A DNA stretch of 32,840 nt from Flavobacterium succinicans LMG 10402 (GCF_000611675.1 NZ_JATV01000022.1:1-32840); one strand, 5' to 3'; shown: positions 1 through 8,444, counted from the first letter of the stretch. The notes: generated by a model from the sequence alone, not told the origin. Numbers and translations: made by a program.

Positions 1-93
1 AGCACAAGATTCAAGCATCCATCGAGGAACAAGGTCAATAATTTGTCGAATAACTGGTTTTTTGATATTTTTGTTTCGCCTGAAGAGTCCCAT
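1..93 (-). CDS. IS4-family transposase, N-terminal fragment (left copy)
   Basis: Thirty-one codons are visible, starting MGLFRRNKNIKKPVIRQIID and continuing with LVPRWMLESC. The pattern of a basic start followed by 'vi-QIIDLVPRWMLES' resembles the DUF4372 N-terminal domain found in Bacteroidetes IS4-family transposases, which is thought to bind the IS ends. The catalytic DDE domain lies beyond the window edge, so activity cannot be judged. The gene is read leftwards out of the window, and an identical fragment is present at the right end. The family assignment is from memory of the domain, with no search made. Confidence 0.75.
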   Translation of the reverse strand, partial: MGLFRRNKNIKKPVIRQIIDLVPRWMLESCA

Positions 94-171
94 AAAGTAT
101 TATTTGTTTCGCAAAATCAAAAATACGGGATTCTCAGGCATTTTTTATTTTAGACTTTCGGATAGCTATGA
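1..171 (-). mobile_element. 5' end of an IS4-family insertion sequence (left copy, partial)
   Basis: Bases 2-171 are the exact reverse complement of 32671-32840. The match stops abruptly at 171/32671, which marks the IS outer end. The sequence holds the terminal non-coding part (about 94-171) and the start of a transposase gene reading out of the window to the left. The other end of the IS lies outside, so terminal repeats and target duplication cannot be judged. Confidence 0.85.
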
Positions 172-257
172 TTACTTTTATGTATTTTGTATTCAATATT
201 TTTGTTTACCTAATATTTTATTAACTATATTCATTTATTTTTGCTAAAAAAATAATT
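172..257 (+). promoter_or_regulatory. Short pafA leader between the IS end and the gene
   Basis: Only 86 bases separate the IS end from the pafA start. TATTTTTG at 197-204 fits the Bacteroidetes -7 box TAnnTTTG, 53 bases before the ATG. The matching -33 position falls right at the IS junction (about 172-178) with no clear TTG, so the IS may have replaced the native -33 region or upstream operators. The box call is by eye. Confidence 0.4.
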
Positions 258-1874
258 ATGAGAAAGTTTTTTACATTTTTTTGTTTGTCCTTGTTCTTAC
301 AAAGTTATGGACAGCAAAGGCCTAAATTAGTGATTGGAGTAGTTGTGGATCAAATGAAAGCGGAATATTTGGATCGGTTTTATGATGATTATTCGCAAGA
401 AGGCTTTAAACGTTTGATGAATGAGGGGTATTCATTTCATAATATGAATTATAATTATGTGCCCACCTATACAGCACCTGGTCATGCTTCGATTTATACT
501 GGGGCTACACCTGCTACACATGGTATTATTGGTAATGATTGGTATATTCGAGAAACTGGAAAAAACAAATATTGTACGGACGATGCTTCTGTAAAAACAT
601 TAGTTATTGGGGCAGAAAAAGAAGGTATGATGTCTCCTAAAAACTTGTTAGCAACTACTGTAACTGACGAATTACGAATGGCTACTAATTTTAGAGGTAA
701 AGTTATTGGTTTGAGTATTAAAGATAGAGGTGCTATTTTGCCTGCTGGGCATTTTGCAAATTGGGCTTTTTGGTATAGTAAGTCTGGCGATTTTATTTCA
801 AGTTCTTTTTATGGAGAGAAAATGCCTGACTGGGTAACTAAATTTAATAGTGAGAAACATTATATGCCGTATATTGAGAAGGGGTGGAGTTTGTTAAAAC
901 CTATTGATAATTATAATGAAAGTCTTTCTGATGATAATCCTTATGAAGGCAGAATTGATAAAACAAAGCCTCCAGTTTTTCCTTATGATTTAAATAAATT
1001 GTATAAGGAATCTGGTGCGGATATTCTTAGAACGACTCCATTTGGTAATGATTTGTTAGCGGATCTTGCTTTGAAAACCATAGAAAATGAAGGTTTGGGG
1101 AAAGATAATATTACTGATTTTTTAACGGTAAGTTTTTCTTCTACAGATTATATTGGGCATACTTTTGGTCCAAGATCCATTGAAATTCAAGATACGTATT
1201 TACGTTTGGATTTGACCTTAGCAAGAATGTTAACATATCTTGATAAAAATATAGGTAAAGATAATTATTTACTTTTTTTAACTGCGGATCATGCTGCAGC
1301 TGAGAATCCAATCTTTTTGAGGGATAATAAGTATGATGTGACCAATGTTCCTTCAAAAGAAACGTTGAGAGCATTGGAAAAATTTTCTATAGATACTTAT
1401 GGTGCAAATTTAATATTGAATTATTCTAATTTTAATATCTATTTGAATCGTGATATGGTGAAAGCAAAAGGATTAGAGCTTACTAGTGTTAAAAATACAT
1501 TTAAGTCTTTTGTTTTAGGTTTTTCTTCGATTAAACGAGTTTATACCGACGATGAAGTTCTAGCGTCTTCAGGAGGAGATTATTATTTAGATTTTATTTT
1601 TAGAGGTTTTGATCCAAAACAGAATGGAGATTTAGTGCTTGTTCACAAAACGGGTTACATGGAGTATAATGAAACAGGTACTACTCACGGAACACCTAAC
1701 AGTTACGATACAAACGTTCCTTTGTTGTTTTATGGTTGGCATATAGCCAAAGGGGAGTCTTATAAAAAAGAAAATATCACCTCTATAGCTCCTACTTTGT
1801 CCAAATTACTCAAAATAACTTTCCCTAATGGTACCGAAGGACAGGTATTAGAAGAGTTGCTAAAAACTAGATAA
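258..1874 (+). CDS. pafA: PafA-type alkaline phosphatase (phosphomonoesterase)
   Basis: This is a 538-residue secreted alkaline phosphatase of the PafA type, which hydrolyses phosphate monoesters using a threonine nucleophile and two zinc ions. A Sec signal peptide covers residues 1-19 (ends SYG-QQ). All catalytic positions I recall for Elizabethkingia PafA are present with a constant offset: Asp31, Thr72 (in TYTAPGHAS), Asn93, Lys155 and Arg157. The zinc ligands Asp297, His301, Asp344, His345 and His478 are also present. The protein is therefore expected to be active in the periplasm. PafA enzymes are known to be insensitive to phosphate repression. Transcription ends at a hairpin shared with the convergent PhoA-type gene. 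The upstream region has been cut to 86 bases by an IS, which may alter expression. Confidence 0.93.
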   Translation: MRKFFTFFCLSLFLQSYGQQRPKLVIGVVVDQMKAEYLDRFYDDYSQEGFKRLMNEGYSFHNMNYNYVPTYTAPGHASIYTGATPATHGIIGNDWYIRETGKNKYCTDDASVKTLVIGAEKEGMMSPKNLLATTVTDELRMATNFRGKVIGLSIKDRGAILPAGHFANWAFWYSKSGDFISSSFYGEKMPDWVTKFNSEKHYMPYIEKGWSLLKPIDNYNESLSDDNPYEGRIDKTKPPVFPYDLNKLYKESGADILRTTPFGNDLLADLALKTIENEGLGKDNITDFLTVSFSSTDYIGHTFGPRSIEIQDTYLRLDLTLARMLTYLDKNIGKDNYLLFLTADHAAAENPIFLRDNKYDVTNVPSKETLRALEKFSIDTYGANLILNYSNFNIYLNRDMVKAKGLELTSVKNTFKSFVLGFSSIKRVYTDDEVLASSGGDYYLDFIFRGFDPKQNGDLVLVHKTGYMEYNETGTTHGTPNSYDTNVPLLFYGWHIAKGESYKKENITSIAPTLSKLLKITFPNGTEGQVLEELLKTR

Positions 1875-1886
1875 AGTCCTTTTAAG

Positions 1887-1927
1887 AAAAAAACTCCTGA
1901 ACTTTTTTTAGTTCAGGAGTTTTTTTT
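1887..1927. terminator. Bidirectional terminator between the two phosphatase genes
   Basis: A perfect 11-bp stem, AACTCCTGAAC (1892-1902) with GTTCAGGAGTT (1911-1921), has an 8-base loop. A-run at 1887-1893 and T-run at 1920-1927 flank it, so it works on both strands. It serves the convergent genes ending at 1874 and 1926. Confidence 0.9.
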
Positions 1928-3341
1928 AAAAATTATTTTCAACTTCTGCAGCCTGTAGCATTAGATAGTGGAGATCTGTATTCTTTATAAAGGGTGATAG
2001 AAGTTCGCTTCCTGGGCCATACATGGCTAGCTCAGTATAATCTGCGGAATGATCTGTACTAATCCATCCTACAGAATTTCTTTTCTTTTGAATTTCTCCC
2101 AACGCTTTTAGCGGTAAATGCCTTGCATTATATAAACCTTCTTCAGTTTTTATGTTAGTGTAGTAGCTTAAGATTTCTTTGGCTTCGTCTTCATTTAAAA
2201 CAAATTTATTAGCGTATTCAATTCTGTCGATTACTTGTTTTACACTAGTTTCTTTGCCAATACCATTTAAAATCCAGTCATTGGTTTGTGTATAATTTTG
2301 AATGGTGTCAAATTGAGCATTAGCTTCTTTTCCATAAACAATACCAGGGTTGGCATTTCCGTGATCTGTTGTAATAATTACTAACGTGTTTTTGTCTTTT
2401 TCAGCAAAATCCATAGCTACTTTTATAGCTTCATCGTGAGCAACTTGATCATAAATCAAGCCAGTAACATCGTTTCCGTGTGCAGCCCAATCTACTTTTC
2501 CAGCTTCAACTTGAAGTACAAATCCTTTTGGGTGATTTTTCATTCTGTCAATTGCTTTTTGTGTCAATTCTGCCAAAGTAGGAATGTTTTTCACAAGCTC
2601 TTTGCTACTTTCTCTATCTTTTGAATAAGGAAGTCCTTCTTTGTCAAATACACCTAAAATAGGTTGGTTAAGAGTGCATTTTTCTAATTCTGATTTATTA
2701 GTAACGACGGTAAATCCTTTTGCTTTAAATTCTTTATAAAGGTCTCTTTTGTCTTTGCGAATTTCTGCAGAAAAGTAGTTGTCTCCTCCACCTAACATAA
2801 CATCGAATTTTAAATCCAAATACAGTTCAGCAATCCCTTCTTGGCTATTTCTGCTTTTGGAGGCAATACAAAATCCTGCTGGTGTGGCGTGAGTAATAGG
2901 AACGGTTGTCACACAACCAGCCATTTTTCCTGCTTTTTGAAATTTTTGCCAAATAGGTAAGTATTCCTCCCCATTAACTCCAATATTTAACGACCCATTC
3001 TTTACTCTGAAACCACTTCCCCATGAAGAGCTTGCAGCGGCAGAATCAGTTACTATTGACGAGGCAGAAGCCATATCCATCATGGCACGGCTCACTTTTT
3101 TGTCTTTATACAATTGTAGCCAATTGCTTCCCTTTCCTGTTTTTCTATTTAAGTAGATGTCGGTCATGTTTAGTGTGCCGATACTCATGCCGTCACTAAC
3201 AATAACAATAATATTTTTTGCTTTCTTGTTTTTATGAAAGTCTTTTAAATCAAGCTCATTGGCAGTACTTTCAAATGGATTGATTAATGTAGTTCCTAAT
3301 GCGAAAAGCGATCCGTTTTTGAAGAAATTCCGTCTATTCAT
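1926..3341 (-). CDS. phoA: PhoA-type alkaline phosphatase, Tat-exported
   Basis: This 471-residue protein belongs to the classical alkaline phosphatase family (serine nucleophile, two Zn and one Mg site). The N-terminus reads MNRRNFFKNGSLFALG, a twin-arginine signal, so it is probably exported folded. Visible active-site residues are Asp50 (VSDGMS), Ser100 (TDSAAAS), Thr153 (ITHATPAGF), Glu279, Asp284 and His288 (VEAGKVDWAAHGND), Asp326/His327 (TTDHGNAN) and His431 (STDHS). Positions equivalent to E. coli Asp153 and Lys328 are His151 and Trp285, a pairing I recall from Vibrio-type enzymes. It lies tail to tail with pafA, and a -7-like TACATTTG is 22 bases before the ATG. The family is clear; the symbol is used in the broad sense. 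Confidence 0.9.
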   Translation of the reverse strand: MNRRNFFKNGSLFALGTTLINPFESTANELDLKDFHKNKKAKNIIVIVSDGMSIGTLNMTDIYLNRKTGKGSNWLQLYKDKKVSRAMMDMASASSIVTDSAAASSSWGSGFRVKNGSLNIGVNGEEYLPIWQKFQKAGKMAGCVTTVPITHATPAGFCIASKSRNSQEGIAELYLDLKFDVMLGGGDNYFSAEIRKDKRDLYKEFKAKGFTVVTNKSELEKCTLNQPILGVFDKEGLPYSKDRESSKELVKNIPTLAELTQKAIDRMKNHPKGFVLQVEAGKVDWAAHGNDVTGLIYDQVAHDEAIKVAMDFAEKDKNTLVIITTDHGNANPGIVYGKEANAQFDTIQNYTQTNDWILNGIGKETSVKQVIDRIEYANKFVLNEDEAKEILSYYTNIKTEEGLYNARHLPLKALGEIQKKRNSVGWISTDHSADYTELAMYGPGSELLSPFIKNTDLHYLMLQAAEVENNF

Positions 3342-3363
3342 GTGTCATTTTTTTTAATCAAAT

Positions 3364-3371
3364 CAAATGTA
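3364..3371 (-). promoter_or_regulatory. Putative -7 box of the PhoA-type gene
   Basis: TACATTTG on the minus strand matches TAnnTTTG, 22 bases upstream of the ATG at 3341. No clear -33 TTTG was found. Confidence 0.5.
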
Positions 3372-3427
3372 AATAATTTAATTTTTGATTAGGTTAAGTT
3401 TTATTTAAAACTCGACCCCTTAAATAA

Positions 3428-3454
3428 AAAAATCCCATTTTGAAATGGGATTTT
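3428..3454 (-). terminator. Terminator of lysA
   Basis: Perfect stem AATCCCATTT (3431-3440) with AAATGGGATT (3443-3452), extended by A:T pairs. On the minus strand it is followed by a T-run (3430 downwards). It begins 5 bases after the lysA stop. Confidence 0.85.
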
Positions 3455-3458
3455 AAAA

Positions 3459-4676
3459 TTAGATTGTTGTTTCCGTTGTCAATGGAATTTGATTTTGAAG
3501 TAAATCTTCAAATTTTTCATGAGCACGAATCAAGCGTCCTTTTCCATGTAACCACAAAACTTCGGCGGGTTTGTATCGGGAATTATAGTTGGAAGACATC
3601 GAGAAGCAATAAGCTCCAGCATTGTGGAAAGAAAGAATATCTCCCTCTTTTATTTCAGCGATTCTTCTATTGTTTGCAAAAGTATCTGTTTCACAAATGT
3701 AACCTACAACAGAATAGAAACGTTCTTTTCCTTTTGGATTAGAAATATTTTCGATATGATGTTGAGAACCATAAAGCATTGGTCGAATTAAGTGGTTAAA
3801 ACCACTGTCAATTCCTGCAAAAACAGTAGAAGTAGTTTGTTTTACCACATTTACTTTGGTTAAGAAAAATCCCGCTTGACTTACTAAAAATTTCCCAGGC
3901 TCGAAGATTAAGGTTAAATCTTTGCCGTATTCTTCGCAAAAAGCATTGAATCTTTTGGATAATTTTTTGCCTAATTCCTCAATATCTGTCTCAATATCGT
4001 CTTTTTTGTAAGGAACTTTAAAACCACTTCCGAAATCTAAAAATTCAAGGTTTTTAAAATTTCTCGCTGCATCAAAAAGAATTTCAGCAGCATACAAGAA
4101 CACTTCGATATCCAAAATATCTGATCCTGTATGCATATGTATCCCTACAATATTCATTTTTGTATTTTCTACGATACGAACCAAATGAGGCATTTGATGT
4201 ATCGAAATTCCAAATTTACTGTCTATATGTCCTACAGAAATGTTAGTATTACCTCCCGCCATGACGTGAGGGTTGATACGAATACAAACCGGAACATTTG
4301 GATGTTTGGTACCAAATTGTTCTAATATAGATAAATTGTCAATGTTGATTTGAACACCTAAGGCATTTACTTCCTCAATTTCTTCTAATGAAACTCCATT
4401 TGGAGTATAAAATATTTTTTCGGGAGCATAACCTGCATGCAATCCAAGAAGTACTTCTTGAATAGAAACCGTATCTAAACCAGAACCCATATCTTTTAAA
4501 AGCTGAAGAATTGATACATTAGACAATGCTTTCATTGCATAATTAATGCGAAGGTTTTCAACCTTAGAAAAAGCTTTTGTTAATCGGTTAAATTGCGATT
4601 GAATTTTTTCAGCATCATAAACGTATAGCGGAGTTCCAAATTGTTCGGCTAATTGAAGTAAGTCTTTTCCTTGCAT
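3459..4676 (-). CDS. lysA: Diaminopimelate decarboxylase
   Basis: This 405-residue fold-III PLP enzyme converts meso-diaminopimelate to L-lysine, the last step of the lysine pathway, in the cytoplasm. The PLP lysine is Lys49 in YAMKALSN. HMHTGS (180-185) and FGSGF (215-219) bind the cofactor phosphate. EPGKFLV (259-265), Cys328 in GYICETDTFA and Tyr356 in NAGAYCFSM are the dimer-interface catalytic residues. Its length matches the family. It is monocistronic, with its own terminator 5 bases after the stop and a TAAATTTG -7 box 17 bases before the start. It is divergent from the TonB receptor at 4900. Related decarboxylases for arginine or ornithine share this fold, but the motif set fits LysA best. 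Confidence 0.93.
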   Translation of the reverse strand: MQGKDLLQLAEQFGTPLYVYDAEKIQSQFNRLTKAFSKVENLRINYAMKALSNVSILQLLKDMGSGLDTVSIQEVLLGLHAGYAPEKIFYTPNGVSLEEIEEVNALGVQINIDNLSILEQFGTKHPNVPVCIRINPHVMAGGNTNISVGHIDSKFGISIHQMPHLVRIVENTKMNIVGIHMHTGSDILDIEVFLYAAEILFDAARNFKNLEFLDFGSGFKVPYKKDDIETDIEELGKKLSKRFNAFCEEYGKDLTLIFEPGKFLVSQAGFFLTKVNVVKQTTSTVFAGIDSGFNHLIRPMLYGSQHHIENISNPKGKERFYSVVGYICETDTFANNRRIAEIKEGDILSFHNAGAYCFSMSSNYNSRYKPAEVLWLHGKGRLIRAHEKFEDLLQNQIPLTTETTI

Positions 4677-4693
4677 TGTGATTTAATTTTTTA

Positions 4694-4701
4694 CAAATTT
4701 A
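4694..4701 (-). promoter_or_regulatory. Putative -7 box of lysA
   Basis: TAAATTTG on the minus strand fits TAnnTTTG, 17 bases before the lysA ATG. Confidence 0.5.
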
Positions 4702-4750
4702 TTACAGTTTAGTATTAAGACCAAACAAAGAGAGTGTATTTAACAAAATG

Positions 4751-4763
4751 TAACAAATTGTTA
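4751..4763. promoter_or_regulatory. Palindrome between lysA and the TonB receptor, possible operator
   Basis: TAACAA-A-TTGTTA is a perfect inverted repeat with a one-base centre. A further half-site TAACAAA begins at 4741. It lies in the shared intergenic region, about 100 bases upstream of the receptor -7 box and 50 bases upstream of the lysA -7 box. No regulator is identified. Confidence 0.3.
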
Positions 4764-4861
4764 TAAAACAAAATTTTAATTTTGATCTATCTTCTTATAG
4801 ATGTAAGCAAAAAAATTAAATAAACGCAAGTAAATTATTTTTATTTAGAATTAATAAAGAT

Positions 4862-4869
4862 TACTTTTG
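4862..4869 (+). promoter_or_regulatory. Putative -7 box of the TonB receptor operon
   Basis: TACTTTTG matches TAnnTTTG exactly, 30 bases before the ATG at 4900. Confidence 0.55.
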
Positions 4870-4899
4870 TAAAGAATTTAACATTATTTAATACTCTTT

Positions 4900-7032
4900 A
4901 TGAAAAATAGAATTATAATTTATTTACTTGTTTTAATACCTGTTTTGGGATTCGCACAAGAAAAAATTAACAAACAAGAAAAAGTCAATGAATTAGACGA
5001 TATTGTAATAACAGCAAGTCGTAAAAAAGAAAGTATAAAAGAAGTAGTTTCTTCTATAACAATTGTTGGCGAAAAAAAGATTCAAGATCAAACTTTAGTA
5101 AATTCAAACATTAGTAATATTCTACAATATACCGTTCCTAGTTTAGCAACCGCAAGCAATCAAACTTCAAATTATGGGCAAACATTAAGAGGTAGGCCTT
5201 TCTTGGTTATGATTGACGGAATTCCTCAATCGACACCTTTGCGTAATGGCGGGAGAGATCTTCAGGTAATTGACCCTTCTTCTATAGAAAGAGTGGAGGT
5301 TATTAAAGGGGCTACTTCTATTTATGGAAATGGAGCCGATGGAGGTATTATAAATTATATTACAAAGAAAAATCATTCTGAAGAAAAAATCAATGGTTCT
5401 GTACAACTAGGTTTGATAACGCAACCTAAAACATTTGCGGAATCATTTGGATATAGGACTTCGCTTTCGTTAACAGGAAAACTAAAAAAGTTTGATTACG
5501 TTTTAGGATTTACTCAAGAAAGAACCGGTGTGGCAAAAGATGCTAATGCTGTGAATCTTTCGCCATTCTATAGTCTGTCAAATTTGAATGTTTACAACGG
5601 AATGCTTAAAATTGGCTATTGGTTAACTGAAAAACAAAGATTAGAATTCTCCTATATTGGTTATGCTTCTAAATCATTTTTAGACCAAGATGTTAAAATT
5701 GGTAAGTGGGGAGAAATTCCAACAATTGGAGTCGAAGCCGCAGGTCGTATAGGAACACCTGAGGGAACACCAAGAAACCATAATTTTAAAGCATCGTATA
5801 CGAATTCAGAAATTTGGAGAAATACGGTTTTGAATATAAATGCCTACTCCCAAGATTTTAGAACAGTTTATTATTACGATAAAGACCAGTTTTTAAATGG
5901 GGGACAATCAAATGTGGTTTCGCAAAAAAAAGGACTTCGAATTAACTTTGATTCTCGACTTTTTGCAAATGACACCTATAAAGCTGATTTGATTTACGGA
6001 TTGGATTTACTGAATGATGCAACTGTTCAGAAGTTAGAAGACGGTCGTTTTTGGACACCACAAATGAAGATGCTGAATACAGCTCCGTTTGCATTAATTA
6101 AGTTTGACGCTTGGGGAAAATTTACCCTAAAAGCTGGTGCTAGATACGAAAATATCAATGTTGAGGCAGATGACTTTAATACTTTACCAGTACTTAATGC
6201 CAAAACAAACACGTATACCAAAAGTATTTTTGTACAAGGAGGTGATTTAGAATATAATGCACTTGTTGGAAATATTGGTTTGCGATACAACATTATGCCA
6301 GAGGCAAATGTGTTTGCCAGTTATTCTCAGTCCTTTTCGATAAATGAAATAGGTAGAATTCTAAGAACATCTACGGAAAGCGTAATTTCAAAACTACCTA
6401 CAGCTCCAATAATTGTAGATAATTATGAAATAGGAGTTGCAGGAACAATAAATAAATGGATTAATTATGAGATAACCACCTTTTCGAGTAATTCAGAATT
6501 AGGTGCTACGTCGATACAATTACCTGATGGATCATTTGCCATGCAGCGTGCTCCCGAAACGATTTGGGGATACGAAGCGGTTGTTGGTTTTAAACCGTTT
6601 CAATACTTAAGTTTTGGAGGTGCTTATGCTTGGATTGAAGGAAAAGTGGATAATGATAATAACGGAACCAACGAAAAATACATTAACGGCTCACGAATAA
6701 TGTCACCAAAACTTACCACTTATATTCAGGTGAAACCTTTGAAAAATTTAAATATTGAATTGAGTACTTTACATAATTTTAAAAGAGATAGATTTGAACC
6801 AGTCCCTGCAACTGGTAAATACCGCTTTAATGAAGGAAGCGTTAAAGAATATACCGTTTTTAACTTGAGTAGTTCTTATCTTTTAAGTAAATCATTCAAT
6901 TTAGGATTGGGAGTTGAAAATTTGTTTAACAAAGTTTATTCGCCTAACATTGCTTGGTGGCAGGCTAGAGATAAAGATTTTGTTAACGCTCCAGGTAGAA
7001 GAGTAACTTTGCAAATGCAGTACAATTTTTAG
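4900..7032 (+). CDS. TonB-dependent outer-membrane receptor, siderophore type
   Basis: This 710-residue receptor imports a large ligand, probably a ferric siderophore, across the outer membrane using TonB energy. A Sec signal peptide covers residues 1-19 (GFA-QEK). A TonB-box-like DDIVITASR near residue 33 is followed by the plug, which includes IERVEVIKGATSIYGNGADG around residues 130-150. The 22-strand barrel ends in the aromatic terminus LQMQYNF. Unlike the receptor at 28105, it lacks an N-terminal carboxypeptidase-like domain, which suits FhuE/FpvA/FecA-like iron receptors. The PepSY membrane protein 26 bases downstream, a common companion of siderophore receptors, supports an iron role. 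The exact ligand cannot be told from sequence. Confidence 0.85.
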   Translation: MKNRIIIYLLVLIPVLGFAQEKINKQEKVNELDDIVITASRKKESIKEVVSSITIVGEKKIQDQTLVNSNISNILQYTVPSLATASNQTSNYGQTLRGRPFLVMIDGIPQSTPLRNGGRDLQVIDPSSIERVEVIKGATSIYGNGADGGIINYITKKNHSEEKINGSVQLGLITQPKTFAESFGYRTSLSLTGKLKKFDYVLGFTQERTGVAKDANAVNLSPFYSLSNLNVYNGMLKIGYWLTEKQRLEFSYIGYASKSFLDQDVKIGKWGEIPTIGVEAAGRIGTPEGTPRNHNFKASYTNSEIWRNTVLNINAYSQDFRTVYYYDKDQFLNGGQSNVVSQKKGLRINFDSRLFANDTYKADLIYGLDLLNDATVQKLEDGRFWTPQMKMLNTAPFALIKFDAWGKFTLKAGARYENINVEADDFNTLPVLNAKTNTYTKSIFVQGGDLEYNALVGNIGLRYNIMPEANVFASYSQSFSINEIGRILRTSTESVISKLPTAPIIVDNYEIGVAGTINKWINYEITTFSSNSELGATSIQLPDGSFAMQRAPETIWGYEAVVGFKPFQYLSFGGAYAWIEGKVDNDNNGTNEKYINGSRIMSPKLTTYIQVKPLKNLNIELSTLHNFKRDRFEPVPATGKYRFNEGSVKEYTVFNLSSSYLLSKSFNLGLGVENLFNKVYSPNIAWWQARDKDFVNAPGRRVTLQMQYNF

Positions 7033-7058
7033 TTATATTCCTTTTTCATAAATTAGGT

Positions 7059-8123
7059 ATGAATTTGAAAAGAACAATACGGAAATTACATTTATGTTTA
7101 GGCTTAGGTGCAGGGATTATTATTTTTATAATAACAGTGACGGGTTGTATCTATACTTTTGAAGAAGAAATAACAAATTACACCCAACGTGATTTTAATG
7201 TTGTAAAGCTAGAAAATGCTTCACATGTTCCGTTAAACCAGATTATTGAGTCGTATAAGAAGAAATATGGTAATGATAATTTACTTTTTATTAAGCAAAA
7301 AGAAAGCGTTCCAAATGCGACAATTGTTCTGGGGAATAAAAAAAATAAAGTAGCCTATAATCCCTACAACGGGAAAGAAGTGATGTGTTTGAATAGTAAA
7401 GATTCATTTTTTTCTGTCATTCTGGAGATTCATCGTACTTTACTTTTAGGTGATTTTGGTGAAAATATAATAGGAGTTTCAACCTTTGTGTTCCTTTTTA
7501 TGTTGATTTCAGGTTTTATTTTGTGGTTTCCGACCAATTTTAAAAAGCTGAAATCTTATTTTACCATAAGTGATAAGTCTGCCAAAAGATTGAATTTTGA
7601 TATGCATCGAGTGGGAGGGTTTTATGCCACTTTTGTATTGCTTTTTATAATAATTACGGGGTTGTTTTTTGCGTATGATTTTGTAAAAAAAGGAGTTTTG
7701 GCTGCCACAGGAACCGAAGCATACTCCAAATGGGGGCCCGATTCAAGAAGTCAAGGAAAAATAGAAACTGATATTACTAAAATTTATAATTGGACTCAAA
7801 CCCAATACCCTAATTGTGTTGAATCGAATATCTATTATCCTAAAGAAAAAGAGGGTTCCATTAGAATAAAATTGAAATACGACTACAAATACATTCCAAG
7901 ATATAATACTTTTTTTGTAGACCAATTTTCGGGAAAAATGTTGCAAATGGATTTGGATAAAAATGCAACTCTAGCAGAAAATGTAAAGAATTCAATTTTC
8001 GGAATTCATACAGGCTCTATCTTTGGAATTTTTGGTAAAATAATAGTTTTTCTAGCAGTCTTAATTGCTGCCAGCTTACCAATTACAGGTTTTTTAATAT
8101 GGTATAGAAAGAAATATAGATAA
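7059..8123 (+). CDS. PepSY-associated transmembrane protein, probable siderophore-iron reductase
   Basis: This is a 354-residue inner-membrane protein with four membrane segments at about residues 12-34, 136-156, 188-206 and 322-346, and two periplasmic PepSY-like regions between them. One histidine stands at or next to each segment: His11 (RKLHLCLG), His125 (EIHRTLL), His183 (DMHRVGG) and His317 (GIHTGS). This pattern is typical of the family and suggests haem or metal redox chemistry. Relatives such as the Pseudomonas FpvG/PiuB type take part in reducing siderophore-bound iron. It follows the TonB receptor by 26 bases and shares its terminator, so the two form one iron-uptake unit. The biochemical role is inferred from family and context. 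Confidence 0.8.
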   Translation: MNLKRTIRKLHLCLGLGAGIIIFIITVTGCIYTFEEEITNYTQRDFNVVKLENASHVPLNQIIESYKKKYGNDNLLFIKQKESVPNATIVLGNKKNKVAYNPYNGKEVMCLNSKDSFFSVILEIHRTLLLGDFGENIIGVSTFVFLFMLISGFILWFPTNFKKLKSYFTISDKSAKRLNFDMHRVGGFYATFVLLFIIITGLFFAYDFVKKGVLAATGTEAYSKWGPDSRSQGKIETDITKIYNWTQTQYPNCVESNIYYPKEKEGSIRIKLKYDYKYIPRYNTFFVDQFSGKMLQMDLDKNATLAENVKNSIFGIHTGSIFGIFGKIIVFLAVLIAASLPITGFLIWYRKKYR

Positions 8124-8154
8124 AAACAGCATCCCTGAATTGAATAAATTGAAC

Positions 8155-8191
8155 TGCCTCCAAAATTAAGACACTATTTTGGGGGCATTTT
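8155..8191 (+). terminator. Terminator of the receptor-PepSY operon
   Basis: Stem TGCCTCCAAAAT (8155-8166) with ATTTTGGGGGCA (8176-8187), one T-G wobble, a 9-base loop, then TTTT. It lies 31 bases after the PepSY stop. The same stretch resembles an IS3-family end (see findings), so it may be a relic serving as a terminator. Confidence 0.6.
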
Positions 8192-8390
8192 CATATTTAA
8201 TGACGACTTTATAAATATGAGAGATTTTCTTTTTGTTGATGAATACTTGAAAACCATAAATGACAATGCTCCCTTTTATAAAATCATAGGATTTTCATAT
8301 CAAGTTGTTTATGTTTTTTTTTAGAAAGGTTTTATTTTATATTAATGATTCTATGTTAAAAAAGGGGGGTACTCATAGGTGTAGTTGTCA
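8192..8390. other. Intergenic stretch, no convincing gene
   Basis: It holds a 35-codon open frame (8217-8324, +) with no recognisable domain and a GGGGGG run near 8364. No promoter or conserved RNA was recognised. It may be degenerate mobile-element or gene residue. Confidence 0.4.
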
Positions 8391-8427
8391 AAAAAAATCC
8401 CCTGACAAAAAAACAATGTCAAGGAAT
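8391..8427 (-). terminator. Terminator of gltBD
   Basis: On the minus strand, CCTTGACA and TGTCAGGGG pair around a T-rich loop (with T-G wobbles), followed by a T-run at 8397-8391. It begins 18 bases past the gltD stop. Confidence 0.7.
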
Positions 8428-8444
8428 TTAAAAAAATATTTTTT

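Noticed and set aside
62..247. 61-codon open frame on + across the left IS end and pafA leader
   Set aside because: It spans the IS junction, has low-complexity Phe/Tyr content and no domain; the transposase lies on the other strand.
8217..8324. 35-codon frame after the PepSY terminator
   Set aside because: No domain, no convincing promoter, and it sits in a degraded-looking stretch.
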